Source: Chitinophaga pinensis (GTDB taxonomy: Bacteria; Bacteroidota; Bacteroidia; NS11-12g; UBA9320). From it: 64,000 nt of DNA. The position numbers and the translations under genes are program-made. Location: the NCBI GenBank assembly GCA_945907065.1, contig CAMDSC010000009.1, positions 1 to 64,000 of the forward strand, in the 5' to 3' direction. Below are positions 53,960 through 63,351 of this stretch, one piece after another; positions within the stretch are counted from its first letter, which is position 1, and the number at the start of each line of letters is the position of its first letter. The notes below the pieces were generated by a model, which ran no database searches, had not been told where the DNA came from, and saw nothing but the letters and a program-made list of their open reading frames with translations.

Positions 53960-54294
53960 AATTTGATGACATTGATTTTAACAGCCGTAAGGAAAAAGAA
54001 AAATTATTATAATATTATTTCTTTCTTATTAGCTCTGTTAATTTGTGGATTTATATATTTTGCTTAGTAGTTATTAGGCGTTTATTAACACAGTTAAATT
54101 ATATAAGATATTTATTTTAAAGTAATTAACAATTGTAAGTTTTTAAAAATAATGTTGTAATAACACTCAATTGTTAATTACTATTTGTTTATATCCGACG
54201 CCATATTTGGGTATTTATTTTAATTACTTTTTATTTTTACTTTTTATTGGAAGCTTTTTGTTATTAAGTAAGGTTAATATTTGGGTTAGTAACA
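53960..54294. other. AT-rich intergenic region, 335 bases
   Basis: Between pheS and the Ig-like lipoprotein gene. It holds no convincing ORF. It is exceptionally AT-rich, with a perfect 15-bp inverted repeat at 54121-54182 and one 7/9 DnaA-box-like TGTGGATTT near 54046. No clear promoter for pheS was found. Confidence 0.5.
54121..54182. repeat. 15-bp perfect inverted repeat, 32-base spacer
   Basis: AGTAATTAACAATTG (54121-54135) and CAATTGTTAATTACT (54168-54182) are exact reverse complements separated by 32 bases. No T-run follows, so it is not a terminator; it lies ~160 bases upstream of pheS. Confidence 0.7.
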
Positions 54295-55842
54295 CTAATC
54301 CATGTAGATTTCAACACCGTTTGTATCCCAATTAGGTTTTATGGTAATAAAGTTTTTTAAAAGCACTATTGGTTCAGGAAATATTTTTAGATCATAATTT
54401 CCTTCGTCCCATTTGTCATTATTATTTTCATCAAACCATACTTCTAAAGTGTAATTGCCGGGTAATAAGCCTTTCATTGAATTACTTTTATTTACTGAAG
54501 TTTTTATAATATAGTCGCTAATTTCATTGGTTATTTTACAAATAACATTTCCTTTATAATTGTTAATGGAGTCTTTTATTACAAATTCATAACTGCCTGT
54601 TTTTTCATCCTCAGCTATTGTAATATTTAACGTATCCGGATTATTATCATCACCATTTATGTCTGATATTGCCCCTTGCTCAAAAATAATTTGCTTATCT
54701 ATAATTTGGTTATGGGTTAAGGATATCTTATAGGGTGTAATTATTTTTAGGTCAAACCCTTTATTGGATCCATTAACTTTAATTTTTTCAGAGTTGGTTA
54801 GCTTTACGGGAACTGTAGTATTTATAACAATCGGGTCTTTTTTACCAATAACAGATGATAGAGCGGTAAAGGATTGTCTTTCTTTCTTTCTTTTTTTTGG
54901 TTGTAAAATTGTAATTTTTTGTAATGTATCCGTATGAATACTTAATAGTATTGAGTCGTTTTCAATAAACGAATGATAAAGAATAAAACTGTCTTTTTTG
55001 TCAGTGGCAGTCAAAGGATTTTCTTTTTTATAATTTGTATTATCTATACTATATTTTATATTAGCAATATTTGAAGGAGGCTTAGACATAGTTAGACAAA
55101 ATGAATAATTATCAAGGTATTTCGCATTAATTATTTTTAGCGGTTTTGGAGCCCAAAAGGAATAATTTATTAGTTTATTTTTAAACAAGGCAAGAGAATC
55201 GGTTATAAAGATATTTTGATTAAAGTAAAGTTCTGCATTGTCTAATTTTTTGTTAGAGTTATTGTCTTTGAATATAAGTAAATCATAATTACCTGTAGCC
55301 ATATTGTTAATTTTCCAAAAACCATTTCTGTCTGTAACGCTTGAATAGGTCACAAAACTTAAAGAGTTTTTCAATGATATAATCGCATTAATAACTGGTT
55401 TATTGTCTTTTATTGATAAAGCGACACCACTCGCAATTAGAGTATCTAAAAAAGAACCAGTGCTAAAGTTGTAATTGAAATTTTCTAAAATATTCCCCTC
55501 ATTAATATCGGCAATACTACTTCCAAAATTTATTGAGTAAGTAGTATTGGTTTTTAAAGAATCTTTATTAAGAATAATTTCTAGTGTGTTTTTATGAGCT
55601 TTTATTTTAGGTTTATAATTAAGATTGGGAGTAATAGAAATATTTTCCAGAGGATTTTTTATTTCTATTTTTTCATCAAAGGTTAAAATTATTTTCTCTT
55701 CAGAGTAGTTTAATGCACCTGCTATGGGTTTGCATTTAATTATGATAGGTGGTTTTGTATCCTTTAAGCCGCCATCAGGAGTAACAATTTGGGCACAGGA
55801 ATTAAATATTAGAAGTAAAAGTAGGTATTTTGTAGAATTCAT
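54295..55842 (-). CDS. Ig-like (Big_5) domain lipoprotein
   Basis: 515 residues. Lipobox FNSC, then TPDGGLKDTKPPIIIKCKP and an Ig-like Big_5 domain (NYSEEKIILTFDEKIEIKNP) with NTTYSINFGSSIADINEGN. A carboxypeptidase-regulatory/SpaA-like fold follows (SVTDRNGFWKINNMATGNY) and a C-terminal DGN-type strand (LEVWFDENNNDKWDEGNY). This is a well-known Bacteroidota envelope family of unknown function. Its start directly abuts the mnmG stop, so it is the last gene of a four-gene operon. Confidence 0.85.
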   Translation of the reverse strand: MNSTKYLLLLLIFNSCAQIVTPDGGLKDTKPPIIIKCKPIAGALNYSEEKIILTFDEKIEIKNPLENISITPNLNYKPKIKAHKNTLEIILNKDSLKTNTTYSINFGSSIADINEGNILENFNYNFSTGSFLDTLIASGVALSIKDNKPVINAIISLKNSLSFVTYSSVTDRNGFWKINNMATGNYDLLIFKDNNSNKKLDNAELYFNQNIFITDSLALFKNKLINYSFWAPKPLKIINAKYLDNYSFCLTMSKPPSNIANIKYSIDNTNYKKENPLTATDKKDSFILYHSFIENDSILLSIHTDTLQKITILQPKKRKKERQSFTALSSVIGKKDPIVINTTVPVKLTNSEKIKVNGSNKGFDLKIITPYKISLTHNQIIDKQIIFEQGAISDINGDDNNPDTLNITIAEDEKTGSYEFVIKDSINNYKGNVICKITNEISDYIIKTSVNKSNSMKGLLPGNYTLEVWFDENNNDKWDEGNYDLKIFPEPIVLLKNFITIKPNWDTNGVEIYMD

Positions 55843-57705
55843 TTATCGCCCGAAATGTACTAATAGTATTGAAATATCAGCAGGAGTAACTCCGCTAATT
55901 CTCGATGCCTGACCAATGGTTGCTGGTTTTATTTTTGATAGTTTTTCTCTTGATTCAGCGGATAAAGATTTTATTTCTTCAAAATTAAACGATTCTTTAA
56001 TGGTAATATGTTCAAGCGAATTTATCTTTTTTGCCATTTCCCTTTCCTTATCAATATAGCCAGTATATTTTATAGTTATTTCCGCCTCTTCTTTTTCTTT
56101 ATCTGTAAAATTTTTAAGTTCCTCGGAATAAGTATAGTTATTATTTGTTAAGTTCTCAAAAGTTACGTTCGGCCTCATCAAAATCTTGTACAGGGCTGAT
56201 TTTTCTGATAATGGTGAACTTATTAAGGATTCTAAAATTGGATTAATTTCTACTAAATCAGGCTTTGTTTTTTTACAATAATCAATAATTGACAGAACAT
56301 TCGCTGTTTTGTTCAAAAACTTCTCATATTTCTGTTCTTCAAGTAAGCCCAGATCAAAACCAATTTTACATAAGCGCTGATCTGCATTATCCTGTCGTAA
56401 AAGGATTCTATATTCAGCTCTTGATGTAAACATTCTATAGGGCTCATCCGTTCCTTTATTGATTAAATCATCTATTAGTACACCAATATAAGCCTCATCC
56501 CTACTTAAAACTAAAGGCTTTTTATTGACAAGATTTTGATGAGCATTAATACCAGCAATTAATCCTTGGCAAGCCGCTTCTTCATATCCTGTGGTTCCAT
56601 TTATTTGGCCAGCAAAAAAAAGGTTATTAATAATTTTTGTTTCCAAAGTGGGCTTTAATTGTGTTGGGGGAAAATAATCATACTCTATTGCATAACCCGG
56701 TCTAAACATTTTTGCATTTTCAAAACCAGGAATTTCCCTAAGTGCCCTGTATTGAATATCTTCTGGCAAGGAGGTCGAAAACCCGTTAACATAGATCTCT
56801 ACTGTGTCCCAACCTTCCGGCTCAACAAATATCTGATGCCTTTCTCTTTCTGCAAAGCGATTTATTTTATCCTCAATAGACGGGCAATACCTAGGCCCAA
56901 TTCCTTGTATTGAGCCATTAAACATAGGAGAATCTTGAAATCCTTCACGAAGTATATCGTGAGTTTTTGTGTTTGTGTAGGTTATGTGACAGCTTTTTTG
57001 TTTCAAAAGTTGTGACTCGGACCAAAAGGAAAATTTGGAAGGATTACTATCCCCTTTCTGTTCCTCCATTTTAGAGTAATCTAAACTTCTACCATCAATT
57101 CTTGGAGGAGTACCGGTTTTCATTCTACCACTCTCAAAACCAAGATTAATTAAGCATGAAGTAATACCATAAGAAGCTGATTCTGAGGCACGACCTCCTC
57201 CAAAATTCTTTTTGCCAATATGAATTAGTCCATTTAAAAAAGTGCCGCTTGTAACCACAATTGCTTTTGTGCTAAAGGTAATCCCAAGAGAGGTTCTTAC
57301 CCCAATAACTCGTCCATTAATTGTTATAATTTGATCTACATTATCTTGCCAAAAATCGATATTTTTATTTTTTTCAAGCGAAAGGCGCCATTCCCAACTA
57401 AAGAGCATTCTGTCACATTGGGCACGAGGGCTCCACATGGCAGGCCCCTTTGATCTATTCAGCATCCTAAATTGAATAGAAGTCTTGTCGGTTATTGTAC
57501 CCGTTAATCCCCCGAGCGCATCTATTTCTCTTACAATTTGACCTTTAGCAACACCACCTATTGCTGGATTGCAGCTCATTTTTGCAATAGTTTCCATATT
57601 CATGGTAATAAGCAAAACACTCGAACCTAGTTTTGCTGCGGAATTTGCAGCTTCGCATCCTGCATGACCGGCACCTACTATAATAATATCATATTCTTTT
57701 TTCAT
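55843..57705 (-). CDS. mnmG: tRNA uridine-5-carboxymethylaminomethyl modification enzyme MnmG
   Basis: 620 residues. FAD site [18 protein letters not shown] at ~10-27; hallmark [35 protein letters not shown] and YDYFPPTQL. With MnmE it makes the cmnm5U34 modification of tRNA. GidA-type genes are often near the chromosome origin, which agrees with the parS-like sites here. The start overlaps the ybeY stop by one base (TAATG). Confidence 0.97.
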   Translation of the reverse strand: MKKEYDIIIVGAGHAGCEAANSAAKLGSSVLLITMNMETIAKMSCNPAIGGVAKGQIVREIDALGGLTGTITDKTSIQFRMLNRSKGPAMWSPRAQCDRMLFSWEWRLSLEKNKNIDFWQDNVDQIITINGRVIGVRTSLGITFSTKAIVVTSGTFLNGLIHIGKKNFGGGRASESASYGITSCLINLGFESGRMKTGTPPRIDGRSLDYSKMEEQKGDSNPSKFSFWSESQLLKQKSCHITYTNTKTHDILREGFQDSPMFNGSIQGIGPRYCPSIEDKINRFAERERHQIFVEPEGWDTVEIYVNGFSTSLPEDIQYRALREIPGFENAKMFRPGYAIEYDYFPPTQLKPTLETKIINNLFFAGQINGTTGYEEAACQGLIAGINAHQNLVNKKPLVLSRDEAYIGVLIDDLINKGTDEPYRMFTSRAEYRILLRQDNADQRLCKIGFDLGLLEEQKYEKFLNKTANVLSIIDYCKKTKPDLVEINPILESLISSPLSEKSALYKILMRPNVTFENLTNNNYTYSEELKNFTDKEKEEAEITIKYTGYIDKEREMAKKINSLEHITIKESFNFEEIKSLSAESREKLSKIKPATIGQASRISGVTPADISILLVHFGR

Positions 57706-58121
57706 TAAGGTTTCACGTGAAACAGATTGTTTATGTATTTAGATTCTAATTTTCTCATTGTTGCCTTTTGAGCTAATGTTTTATCTTCTATGCCAAATAG
57801 GTGTAGCATCCCGTGTATACAGACCCTGTAAAGTTCATCGTCTTCCGCAATATTCATGTTTTTAGCGTTATCCCTTACACGTTCAAGGCTAATATATATC
57901 TCCGCATCCTTCGATCTTTCATCTCTCAAGTCAAAAGTTATAATATCTGTGTAATAGTCATGATTTAAATAGAGACGGTTGATTTTTAGTATTTCCTCAT
58001 CGGAAATTATATGCAGATATAATGATTCAATTTTCAAATCAAGCAGATCGTTTAATTGATTATAAAGAAGCTTTAAATTAGTTGTACTTATCTTAAAGGT
58101 ATTTTCAATTTCAATTTGCAT
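57705..58121 (-). CDS. ybeY: Endoribonuclease YbeY
   Basis: 138 residues. Contains the zinc motif [11 protein letters not shown], where HGxLHLxGxDH is usual; the third ligand is Asp, not His. I recall Asp there in other Bacteroidota YbeY proteins. It matures rRNA ends and helps ribosome quality control. It overlaps both neighbours by one base (TAATG), giving translational coupling. Its last codons carry a parS-like palindrome. Confidence 0.9.
   Translation of the reverse strand: MQIEIENTFKISTTNLKLLYNQLNDLLDLKIESLYLHIISDEEILKINRLYLNHDYYTDIITFDLRDERSKDAEIYISLERVRDNAKNMNIAEDDELYRVCIHGMLHLFGIEDKTLAQKATMRKLESKYINNLFHVKP
57709..57724. promoter_or_regulatory. parS-like ParB-binding site (15/16)
   Basis: GGTTTCACGTGAAACA differs from the bacterial parS consensus TGTTTCACGTGAAACA by one base, and the inner 14 bases are a perfect palindrome. 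It lies across the end of ybeY (codons for FHVKP). Together with the second site at 58552 it suggests that ParB loads here. Confidence 0.7.
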
Positions 58122-59851
58122 TAGCGAATAATAAAAATTGTTCCAGTTCTAAAATAGTATTTATTCCTTTGATCATAAAATGCTGCTTTGTAAATGTAAG
58201 TGCCCTGTATTGCATACTCTCCATTTACCTTTCCGTCCCAACCGACGTCTATTAGATACGTTTCATATAGTTTTTCACCCCATCTGTTAAATATTTCAAT
58301 TAGCCCCTTTGATGGATCATAACCTTTTCCATAAATCCTAAATACATTGTTATTACTATATGGATTAATTGTTTGCGGAAAATAGAAATTCCCAACGTTG
58401 TAAATGCATTGTATGTTTGATGTAGAAATAGAAATAGTATTATAACTATTTAACTCTTCAATATTATTTATTCTGAAACACACAGAATCAGAAACTGCGT
58501 TTTCAATTGAATACTGGAGTAAAGCGATTTTAGAAGACTCCGTTTTTAGAAGGTTCCACGTGAAACGATTAGAAGAGATTTCGATTGACTGAGAAGCCAC
58601 CCCATTTTCCCAATACTTATAAGGGTTCCAGGTGAAGCCATAAAGAGCATCATTTAAATATTGCTTATTTAGGTAAATTGTTTGTCCAATGTTGGACAAT
58701 GATGTTATATTTTTACACTTATCGGCGGTTTTTATTCTGTAAGAATAGGAATGATTGTTAAAATCTGCACTTAAATCTTGAAATGAATACTCTGATATAT
58801 TTGGAATAGAAGCTAGCTGTAAAAAAGGTTTAAAGGTTAAGTCCACATCTTGTTTTTCAATATAAAAAGAATCTATATCTGTTTTATTATCAGATTTAAA
58901 GTACCCCTTGAGTGAAGTGTTGTTTTCTATCGTTACATTGCTAAGGTAATTTATTTTAGGGTCTATAAATTTTCTAGTTTGAAAGCAAATTGTGTTCGAT
59001 GATGATGTAGCCTGTGTTATTTTATTTTCTGTTCGTATATAATAACATAAATTATCACCTAAAATTATATTAGAAATTGTGAGACTTGTGTTTGATGGTA
59101 GCAATGTGGTTAGTTTAGAAAACCCATTACTATTGCGATTTAACACCAGGTATTGATTAATCTCTGTCCAGCCAAGATAAGGAGACCAGTTTAGCGTAAT
59201 ACTTTTTAAGCAAGTGTCGATTTTTCCAGATAGATAGGCTGATTGTTGCTCAGCACTGATAGGCGCAAAATAGTTACAGCTATCGTAAGTAGCAATTGCT
59301 ATTTTAGATGGATTTAATTTATCAAAATTGTAAAATATGGTGAATGTGCTTTCAGTATCTAAAATTTTAACAATAGGACTCACGTAATTATATAACCAAT
59401 AACCTTTTGTGTCTATGGTAGGGTTTTTTTTCCACCCGGCAGAAAGCTTTTGTGAGGGAAAATCGAAACTTACGGAATCTAGTTCAATAAGAGATGGTTT
59501 GTTTTGGTCAATGGATTGATCTTTAGAAATAAAACTATCGATACCATTACAAGAAGTATAGGTAACAATTTTAAACCTCCAATCTGAAGTTAAATCAGGA
59601 ATAAATGTTGGATATTGGTTTAGGCCAATAATTGGTATAGTGGTTTTTTTTATCCAAGGGCCATTATTTTCTGATGAATATATTTTATAGTATTTGAAAG
59701 AATTACAATTATCAAAAGGTGGATTCCAATAGAGAGTCGCTATAGATGTTTTATTGTCAAGGCATATTCGTAAAATTTCTGGACCACTATCAAGCCCCTT
59801 GCATAATTGAGATGCAACTAATAAAAAAAAGGTTAATAGCTTGGAAGTCAT
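58121..59851 (-). CDS. Gliding-motility-type C-terminal protein (T9SS type B)
   Basis: 576 residues. A signal peptide ending CKG is followed by Fn3-like modules (ATLYWNPPFDNCNSFKYYKI; LNWSPYLGWTEINQYLVLNR). The C-terminal ~85 residues are the CHU_C/T9SS type B domain: FYFPQTINPYSNNNVFRIYG, then IEIFNRWGEKLYET and GTYIYKAAF. It is exported by the T9SS and probably sits on the surface. First gene of an operon with ybeY, mnmG and the Ig-like lipoprotein. Very AT-rich. Confidence 0.85.
   Translation of the reverse strand: MTSKLLTFFLLVASQLCKGLDSGPEILRICLDNKTSIATLYWNPPFDNCNSFKYYKIYSSENNGPWIKKTTIPIIGLNQYPTFIPDLTSDWRFKIVTYTSCNGIDSFISKDQSIDQNKPSLIELDSVSFDFPSQKLSAGWKKNPTIDTKGYWLYNYVSPIVKILDTESTFTIFYNFDKLNPSKIAIATYDSCNYFAPISAEQQSAYLSGKIDTCLKSITLNWSPYLGWTEINQYLVLNRNSNGFSKLTTLLPSNTSLTISNIILGDNLCYYIRTENKITQATSSSNTICFQTRKFIDPKINYLSNVTIENNTSLKGYFKSDNKTDIDSFYIEKQDVDLTFKPFLQLASIPNISEYSFQDLSADFNNHSYSYRIKTADKCKNITSLSNIGQTIYLNKQYLNDALYGFTWNPYKYWENGVASQSIEISSNRFTWNLLKTESSKIALLQYSIENAVSDSVCFRINNIEELNSYNTISISTSNIQCIYNVGNFYFPQTINPYSNNNVFRIYGKGYDPSKGLIEIFNRWGEKLYETYLIDVGWDGKVNGEYAIQGTYIYKAAFYDQRNKYYFRTGTIFIIR
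58552..58567. promoter_or_regulatory. parS-like ParB-binding site (14/16)
   Basis: GGTTCCACGTGAAACG matches TGTTNCACGTGAAACA at 14 of 16 positions; only the two outermost bases differ. It lies inside the T9SS-B coding region, where it encodes NRFTWNL. It is weaker than the 57709 site. Confidence 0.55.
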
Positions 59852-60029
59852 TTTTTATTAATAGATGCTTTAAGTTTTCTAAACGTTGTTTGGTAGGAAA
59901 AATTTTACAAAACTAATAACAAATAAAGGAAAAGATTCTTAATATTTTAAGATGCTTGATCTAATAAGACGTTAAAATATAAGCTTTATTGTCAGAAAGC
60001 AATGTAATTTACGTTTAAAAAGAATAATA

Positions 60030-60061
60030 TTGATTAAATAAGCTAAAAGCTATTAAATTTG
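60030..60061 (+). promoter_or_regulatory. Promoter of the pseudouridine synthase gene
   Basis: TTG (60030-60032), 21-base spacer, TAAATTTG (60054-60061). The GTG at 60061 is partly within the -7 box, so translation must start later, at ATG 60082. Confidence 0.5.
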
Positions 60062-60081
60062 TGAATAGTAATATACTGTGG

Positions 60082-61212
60082 ATGAAAGATAACCTCAATG
60101 AAAATGAAAAGAGGACAAGAAAGCGAATCGTTTTGAAACGAGATGCTTTGAAAGGCAACTCTGACAAGCCTTTGGAACATAATTCGATAAATAATTATTC
60201 GGGTAATATCCTTAATGATACAGAAAGGCCATTTAAAACTTATGGAAATAAGGGAAATGAAGGAAAAATAAATAATCCGTCATTTTATTCGAATGGTAAT
60301 GAAAGAAAACCGTTTGACCCTAACCGACAAAGAGGAGAGGGACAAAAAAGATTTAATCCGCCGTTTAAAAAGGAGTTTGTTGAAAATCCAACAATGAATC
60401 ATCAGTTTTTTAAAAAGCATGAAAATAAAAGTGCTGAAGTTCCTGTTAGTCCTAGCATTGTAAGAAAAGATGGTGAATTAATTAGATTAAATAAATTTAT
60501 TTCCAATGCAGGTATTTGCAGTAGAAGGGAGGCTGATGAATATATTACAAAAGGTGCAATTAAAGTGAACGGGGAAGTTATAACAGAATTAGGTCATAAA
60601 ATAAAAGCAAAAGATACTGTTGAATATAGAGGCAAAAGAATTTTTGAAGCAAATCATGTTTACATATTGCTAAACAAGCCGAAGGATACAATAACCACGA
60701 CAAGCGACCCTGAAAATAGACCGACAGTTATGGATTTGGTTCAGAAAGCAACGGATCAAAGAATCTTTCCAATTGGGCGTTTAGACAGAAATACAACAGG
60801 CATTATACTGATGACTAACGATGGAGATTTTGCTCAAAAATTATCACACCCATCAAGTGAAGTGAAAAAAGTCTATTATGCTATATTAGATAAGCCTCTG
60901 GAAAGAGAGCATTTTGACAAACTTGTAGATGGGGTAGAATTAGAAGACGGACCAATGAATGTTGATGAAATAGCATATGTAGACCCTAAAGACCACACGA
61001 TGATTGGTGTGGAAATACATAGCGGTAAAAATCGTGTTATTCACCGTATGTTTGAATCGTTGGGATATAAACTTAAAAAATTGGATCGTGTTGTATATGC
61101 CGGGCTTGATAAAGGAGGCCTAAGAAGGGGAAAATGGAGATTTTTGAAATTTAATGAAATTCAAATGGTTCTAAATTCAATAAAATACTACGATGAAAGA
61201 AACACTCTATAA
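60082..61212 (+). CDS. Rlu-type rRNA pseudouridine synthase with basic N-terminal extension
   Basis: 376 residues from MKDNLNENEKRTRKRIV. An N-terminal ~130-residue extension rich in Asn, Lys, Arg, Gly and Pro looks disordered. Then an S4 RNA-binding domain (RLNKFISNAGICSRREADEY) and a RsuA/RluB/E/F catalytic domain with FPIGRLDRNTTGIILMTNDG (catalytic Asp in GRLD). It probably isomerises a 23S or 16S uridine; RluB is likeliest. The end overlaps the next gene's start by 20 bases. Confidence 0.9.
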   Translation: MKDNLNENEKRTRKRIVLKRDALKGNSDKPLEHNSINNYSGNILNDTERPFKTYGNKGNEGKINNPSFYSNGNERKPFDPNRQRGEGQKRFNPPFKKEFVENPTMNHQFFKKHENKSAEVPVSPSIVRKDGELIRLNKFISNAGICSRREADEYITKGAIKVNGEVITELGHKIKAKDTVEYRGKRIFEANHVYILLNKPKDTITTTSDPENRPTVMDLVQKATDQRIFPIGRLDRNTTGIILMTNDGDFAQKLSHPSSEVKKVYYAILDKPLEREHFDKLVDGVELEDGPMNVDEIAYVDPKDHTMIGVEIHSGKNRVIHRMFESLGYKLKKLDRVVYAGLDKGGLRRGKWRFLKFNEIQMVLNSIKYYDERNTL

Positions 61213-62098
61213 AATTAGCGGCTTAGCACTTGTTGTAACAATTATAATATCCGGATGCAAAGAAACTCCGCCATTTATTGATTTTTCAGAAAAAATTATT
61301 GGATTAAAAGATACCACTTATCTTGCTTCTAGCATCCCATCACCAGTAGTGAAAGCAATTTATATTGAAGATTTAACAGGAGTAAGATGTAACAATTGCC
61401 CTAAGGCAGCTAGCAATATTCATGACATTATAGTAGCCAATCCGGGCAAAGTAGTTGCATTAGGAGTTTATGCCAGTACATTAACAAATTTTATGACCCC
61501 ATGGCCAGGATTTGACAATTTAAGTACAACAGTAGCAGATGATATTTTTAAGGACATCTATAAAAGTCCGGGAGCCATTCCTACCGGAGGAGTAAATAGA
61601 AAGGAATTTCCCGGAGAAGTCATTACTATAAGTTATAATAGTTGGTCTAGTTTTGCAGATATAATTAAGACAGAAGAATCGTCATTGATTATTAATGATT
61701 CGGTTATTAGTTATGATTCAACAGCAAGAAAAGCGAGGATTATGGTAAAAGTTATTTTTACTAAAACATATACTGAAGAACTTAATCTTTCTCTTTATTT
61801 AATGGAGAATAAAATTATTTCAAAACAAACAATGCCAGCCCCTGCAATAGTGCCCAAAGATGATTATGAACACAATCATGTTTTAAGAAAAGCAATCACA
61901 AATTTTAGCGGCTTGCCTTTGAAAAAAAATGCATCAACTGTTGGAAATTATGAAGCAGGACGGGTTTTTGAAAAAGAATTTGAAGTAGATATTGATGCCA
62001 AATGGAAAGCCAAAAACTGTGCTTTTGTTATTATGGTAAATAGATTTGATGACACCAGTAAAGAAGTGCTTCAAGCCTCTGAACTCGATTTGCAATAG
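61193..62098 (+). CDS. Omp28-related lipoprotein
   Basis: 301 residues. Lipobox ISGC. A thioredoxin-like Omp28 domain follows: AIYIEDLTGVRCNNCPKAAS (CxxC), then GVYASTLTNFMTPWPGFDNL. Like the lipoprotein at 31.1 kb, it is likely surface-exposed. Its start lies inside the end of the pseudouridine synthase gene (20-base overlap) and its stop abuts xerD, so it is in an operon of unrelated-looking genes. Confidence 0.88.
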   Translation: MKETLYKISGLALVVTIIISGCKETPPFIDFSEKIIGLKDTTYLASSIPSPVVKAIYIEDLTGVRCNNCPKAASNIHDIIVANPGKVVALGVYASTLTNFMTPWPGFDNLSTTVADDIFKDIYKSPGAIPTGGVNRKEFPGEVITISYNSWSSFADIIKTEESSLIINDSVISYDSTARKARIMVKVIFTKTYTEELNLSLYLMENKIISKQTMPAPAIVPKDDYEHNHVLRKAITNFSGLPLKKNASTVGNYEAGRVFEKEFEVDIDAKWKAKNCAFVIMVNRFDDTSKEVLQASELDLQ

Positions 62099-63013
62099 AT
62101 GCAATTATCAACCTACTATAACGGTTACAAACTATACTTACAATTAGAAAAAAACCTCTCAAAAAACACAGTAGAGGCCTACTTGAGAGATATTTCTAAA
62201 GTAGAAACCTATTGCTTAGAAAAGGGCATAGAGATAAATGTTTTAAATCCTTCCGGTGAATTTTTTAACGATTTTATTAAATGGATTGTAACCTCTGGAA
62301 GTTCCTCTGCATCCCAATCGCGAATATTATCCGGCATACGGTCATTTTATGATTATTTATTGCTCGAAAAACACATTGTAACCAACCCTACAGAGCTTAT
62401 CGAATTTCCACGTTTAACACGAAAATTGCCCAATGTATTAAGCAGTGCAGAAATAGAATTAATGCTGGTACAAATAGATTTAAGCAAAGATGGAGGATTT
62501 AGGAATAAAGTAATTTTAGAGCTTTTGTTTGCCTGTGGTTTAAGAGTTTCAGAATTGGTTAACCTTGAAAAAGGGAATATTTATTTTAAAGAAGAATTTA
62601 TAATGGTAACCGGAAAAGGCAACAAACAAAGGCTGGTTCCAATAAGCAATAATGCTTTAAATTTAATACAACTTTATTTAGATATCGAAAGAAATAAAAT
62701 TGACGCAACCTCTAAAGACATGGAAATTCTTTTTTTGAATAGGAATGGAGGCCGCCTTTCAAGAGTATTTATTTTTACAATAGTGAAAGAGATGGCGGCC
62801 AGAGCCGGAATCCGAAAAAATGTTAGCCCGCATACCTTTAGGCATTCTTTTGCTACAGGCTTGGTTACAAATGGTGCCGATTTACGGGCGGTTCAAAATA
62901 TGCTTGGCCACGAAAGTATAACCACAACCGAAATATATGCTCATTTGGATAGAAAGCATTTGCAAAATGTTGTTGACCAATTTCACCCACGTTCAAAAAA
63001 TAAACTTAAATAA
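62099..63013 (+). CDS. xerD: Tyrosine recombinase XerC/XerD
   Basis: 304 residues. SAM-like N-terminal core-binding domain (NLSKNTVEAYLRDISKVETY) and C-terminal catalytic domain: first Arg in LFACGLRVSELVNL, HxxR in SPHTFRHSFATGLV, and the GHESITTTEIYAHLD block with the nucleophile Tyr (~280). It resolves chromosome dimers at dif, and Bacteroidota use one or two Xer proteins. No dif-like site was recognised here. Directly abuts the Omp28-like gene. Confidence 0.92.
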   Translation: MQLSTYYNGYKLYLQLEKNLSKNTVEAYLRDISKVETYCLEKGIEINVLNPSGEFFNDFIKWIVTSGSSSASQSRILSGIRSFYDYLLLEKHIVTNPTELIEFPRLTRKLPNVLSSAEIELMLVQIDLSKDGGFRNKVILELLFACGLRVSELVNLEKGNIYFKEEFIMVTGKGNKQRLVPISNNALNLIQLYLDIERNKIDATSKDMEILFLNRNGGRLSRVFIFTIVKEMAARAGIRKNVSPHTFRHSFATGLVTNGADLRAVQNMLGHESITTTEIYAHLDRKHLQNVVDQFHPRSKNKLK

Positions 63014-63015
63014 AT

Positions 63016-63321
63016 ATGATAGTATACAATGTAACTTTAAATGTAGACGAAATAATAAAAGAGGAGTGGCTTCAATGGATGAAAGAAATTCATCTTCCTG
63101 AAGTGATGGCCACTGGCAAATTCATTTCTTACGAAATGTATAAAATTCAGAATCACAATGTAGAGGATACCAGCAACAATTATAGTGTTCAATACAAGGC
63201 TAATTCCTTGGCAGATTATGAAGAATATGTAAATAAATTTGGTACTGCCTTAAAGCAAAAAACTTTGGAAAAATACGGCGATAAAATTCTAGCCTTTAGA
63301 ACTATTTTAGAAAAAGTATAG
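63016..63321 (+). CDS. DUF4286 protein
   Basis: 101 residues. The pattern IVYNVTLNVDEIIKEEWLQW with HLPEVMATGKFISYEMYKI and a SVQYKANSLADYEEYV mid-part is that of DUF4286, a small Bacteroidota family of ferredoxin-like (dimeric alpha-beta barrel-like) fold with no known role. Two bases after xerD. Confidence 0.88.
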   Translation: MIVYNVTLNVDEIIKEEWLQWMKEIHLPEVMATGKFISYEMYKIQNHNVEDTSNNYSVQYKANSLADYEEYVNKFGTALKQKTLEKYGDKILAFRTILEKV

Positions 63322-63351
63322 ATTAAAATTTAAATGAGATAGCTTATAAAA

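Noticed and set aside
53960-54294. oriC within the AT-rich gap
   Set aside because: Only one weak DnaA-box-like match (TGTGGATTT, 7/9) was found; no cluster of TTATNCACA boxes and no dnaA or dnaN nearby.
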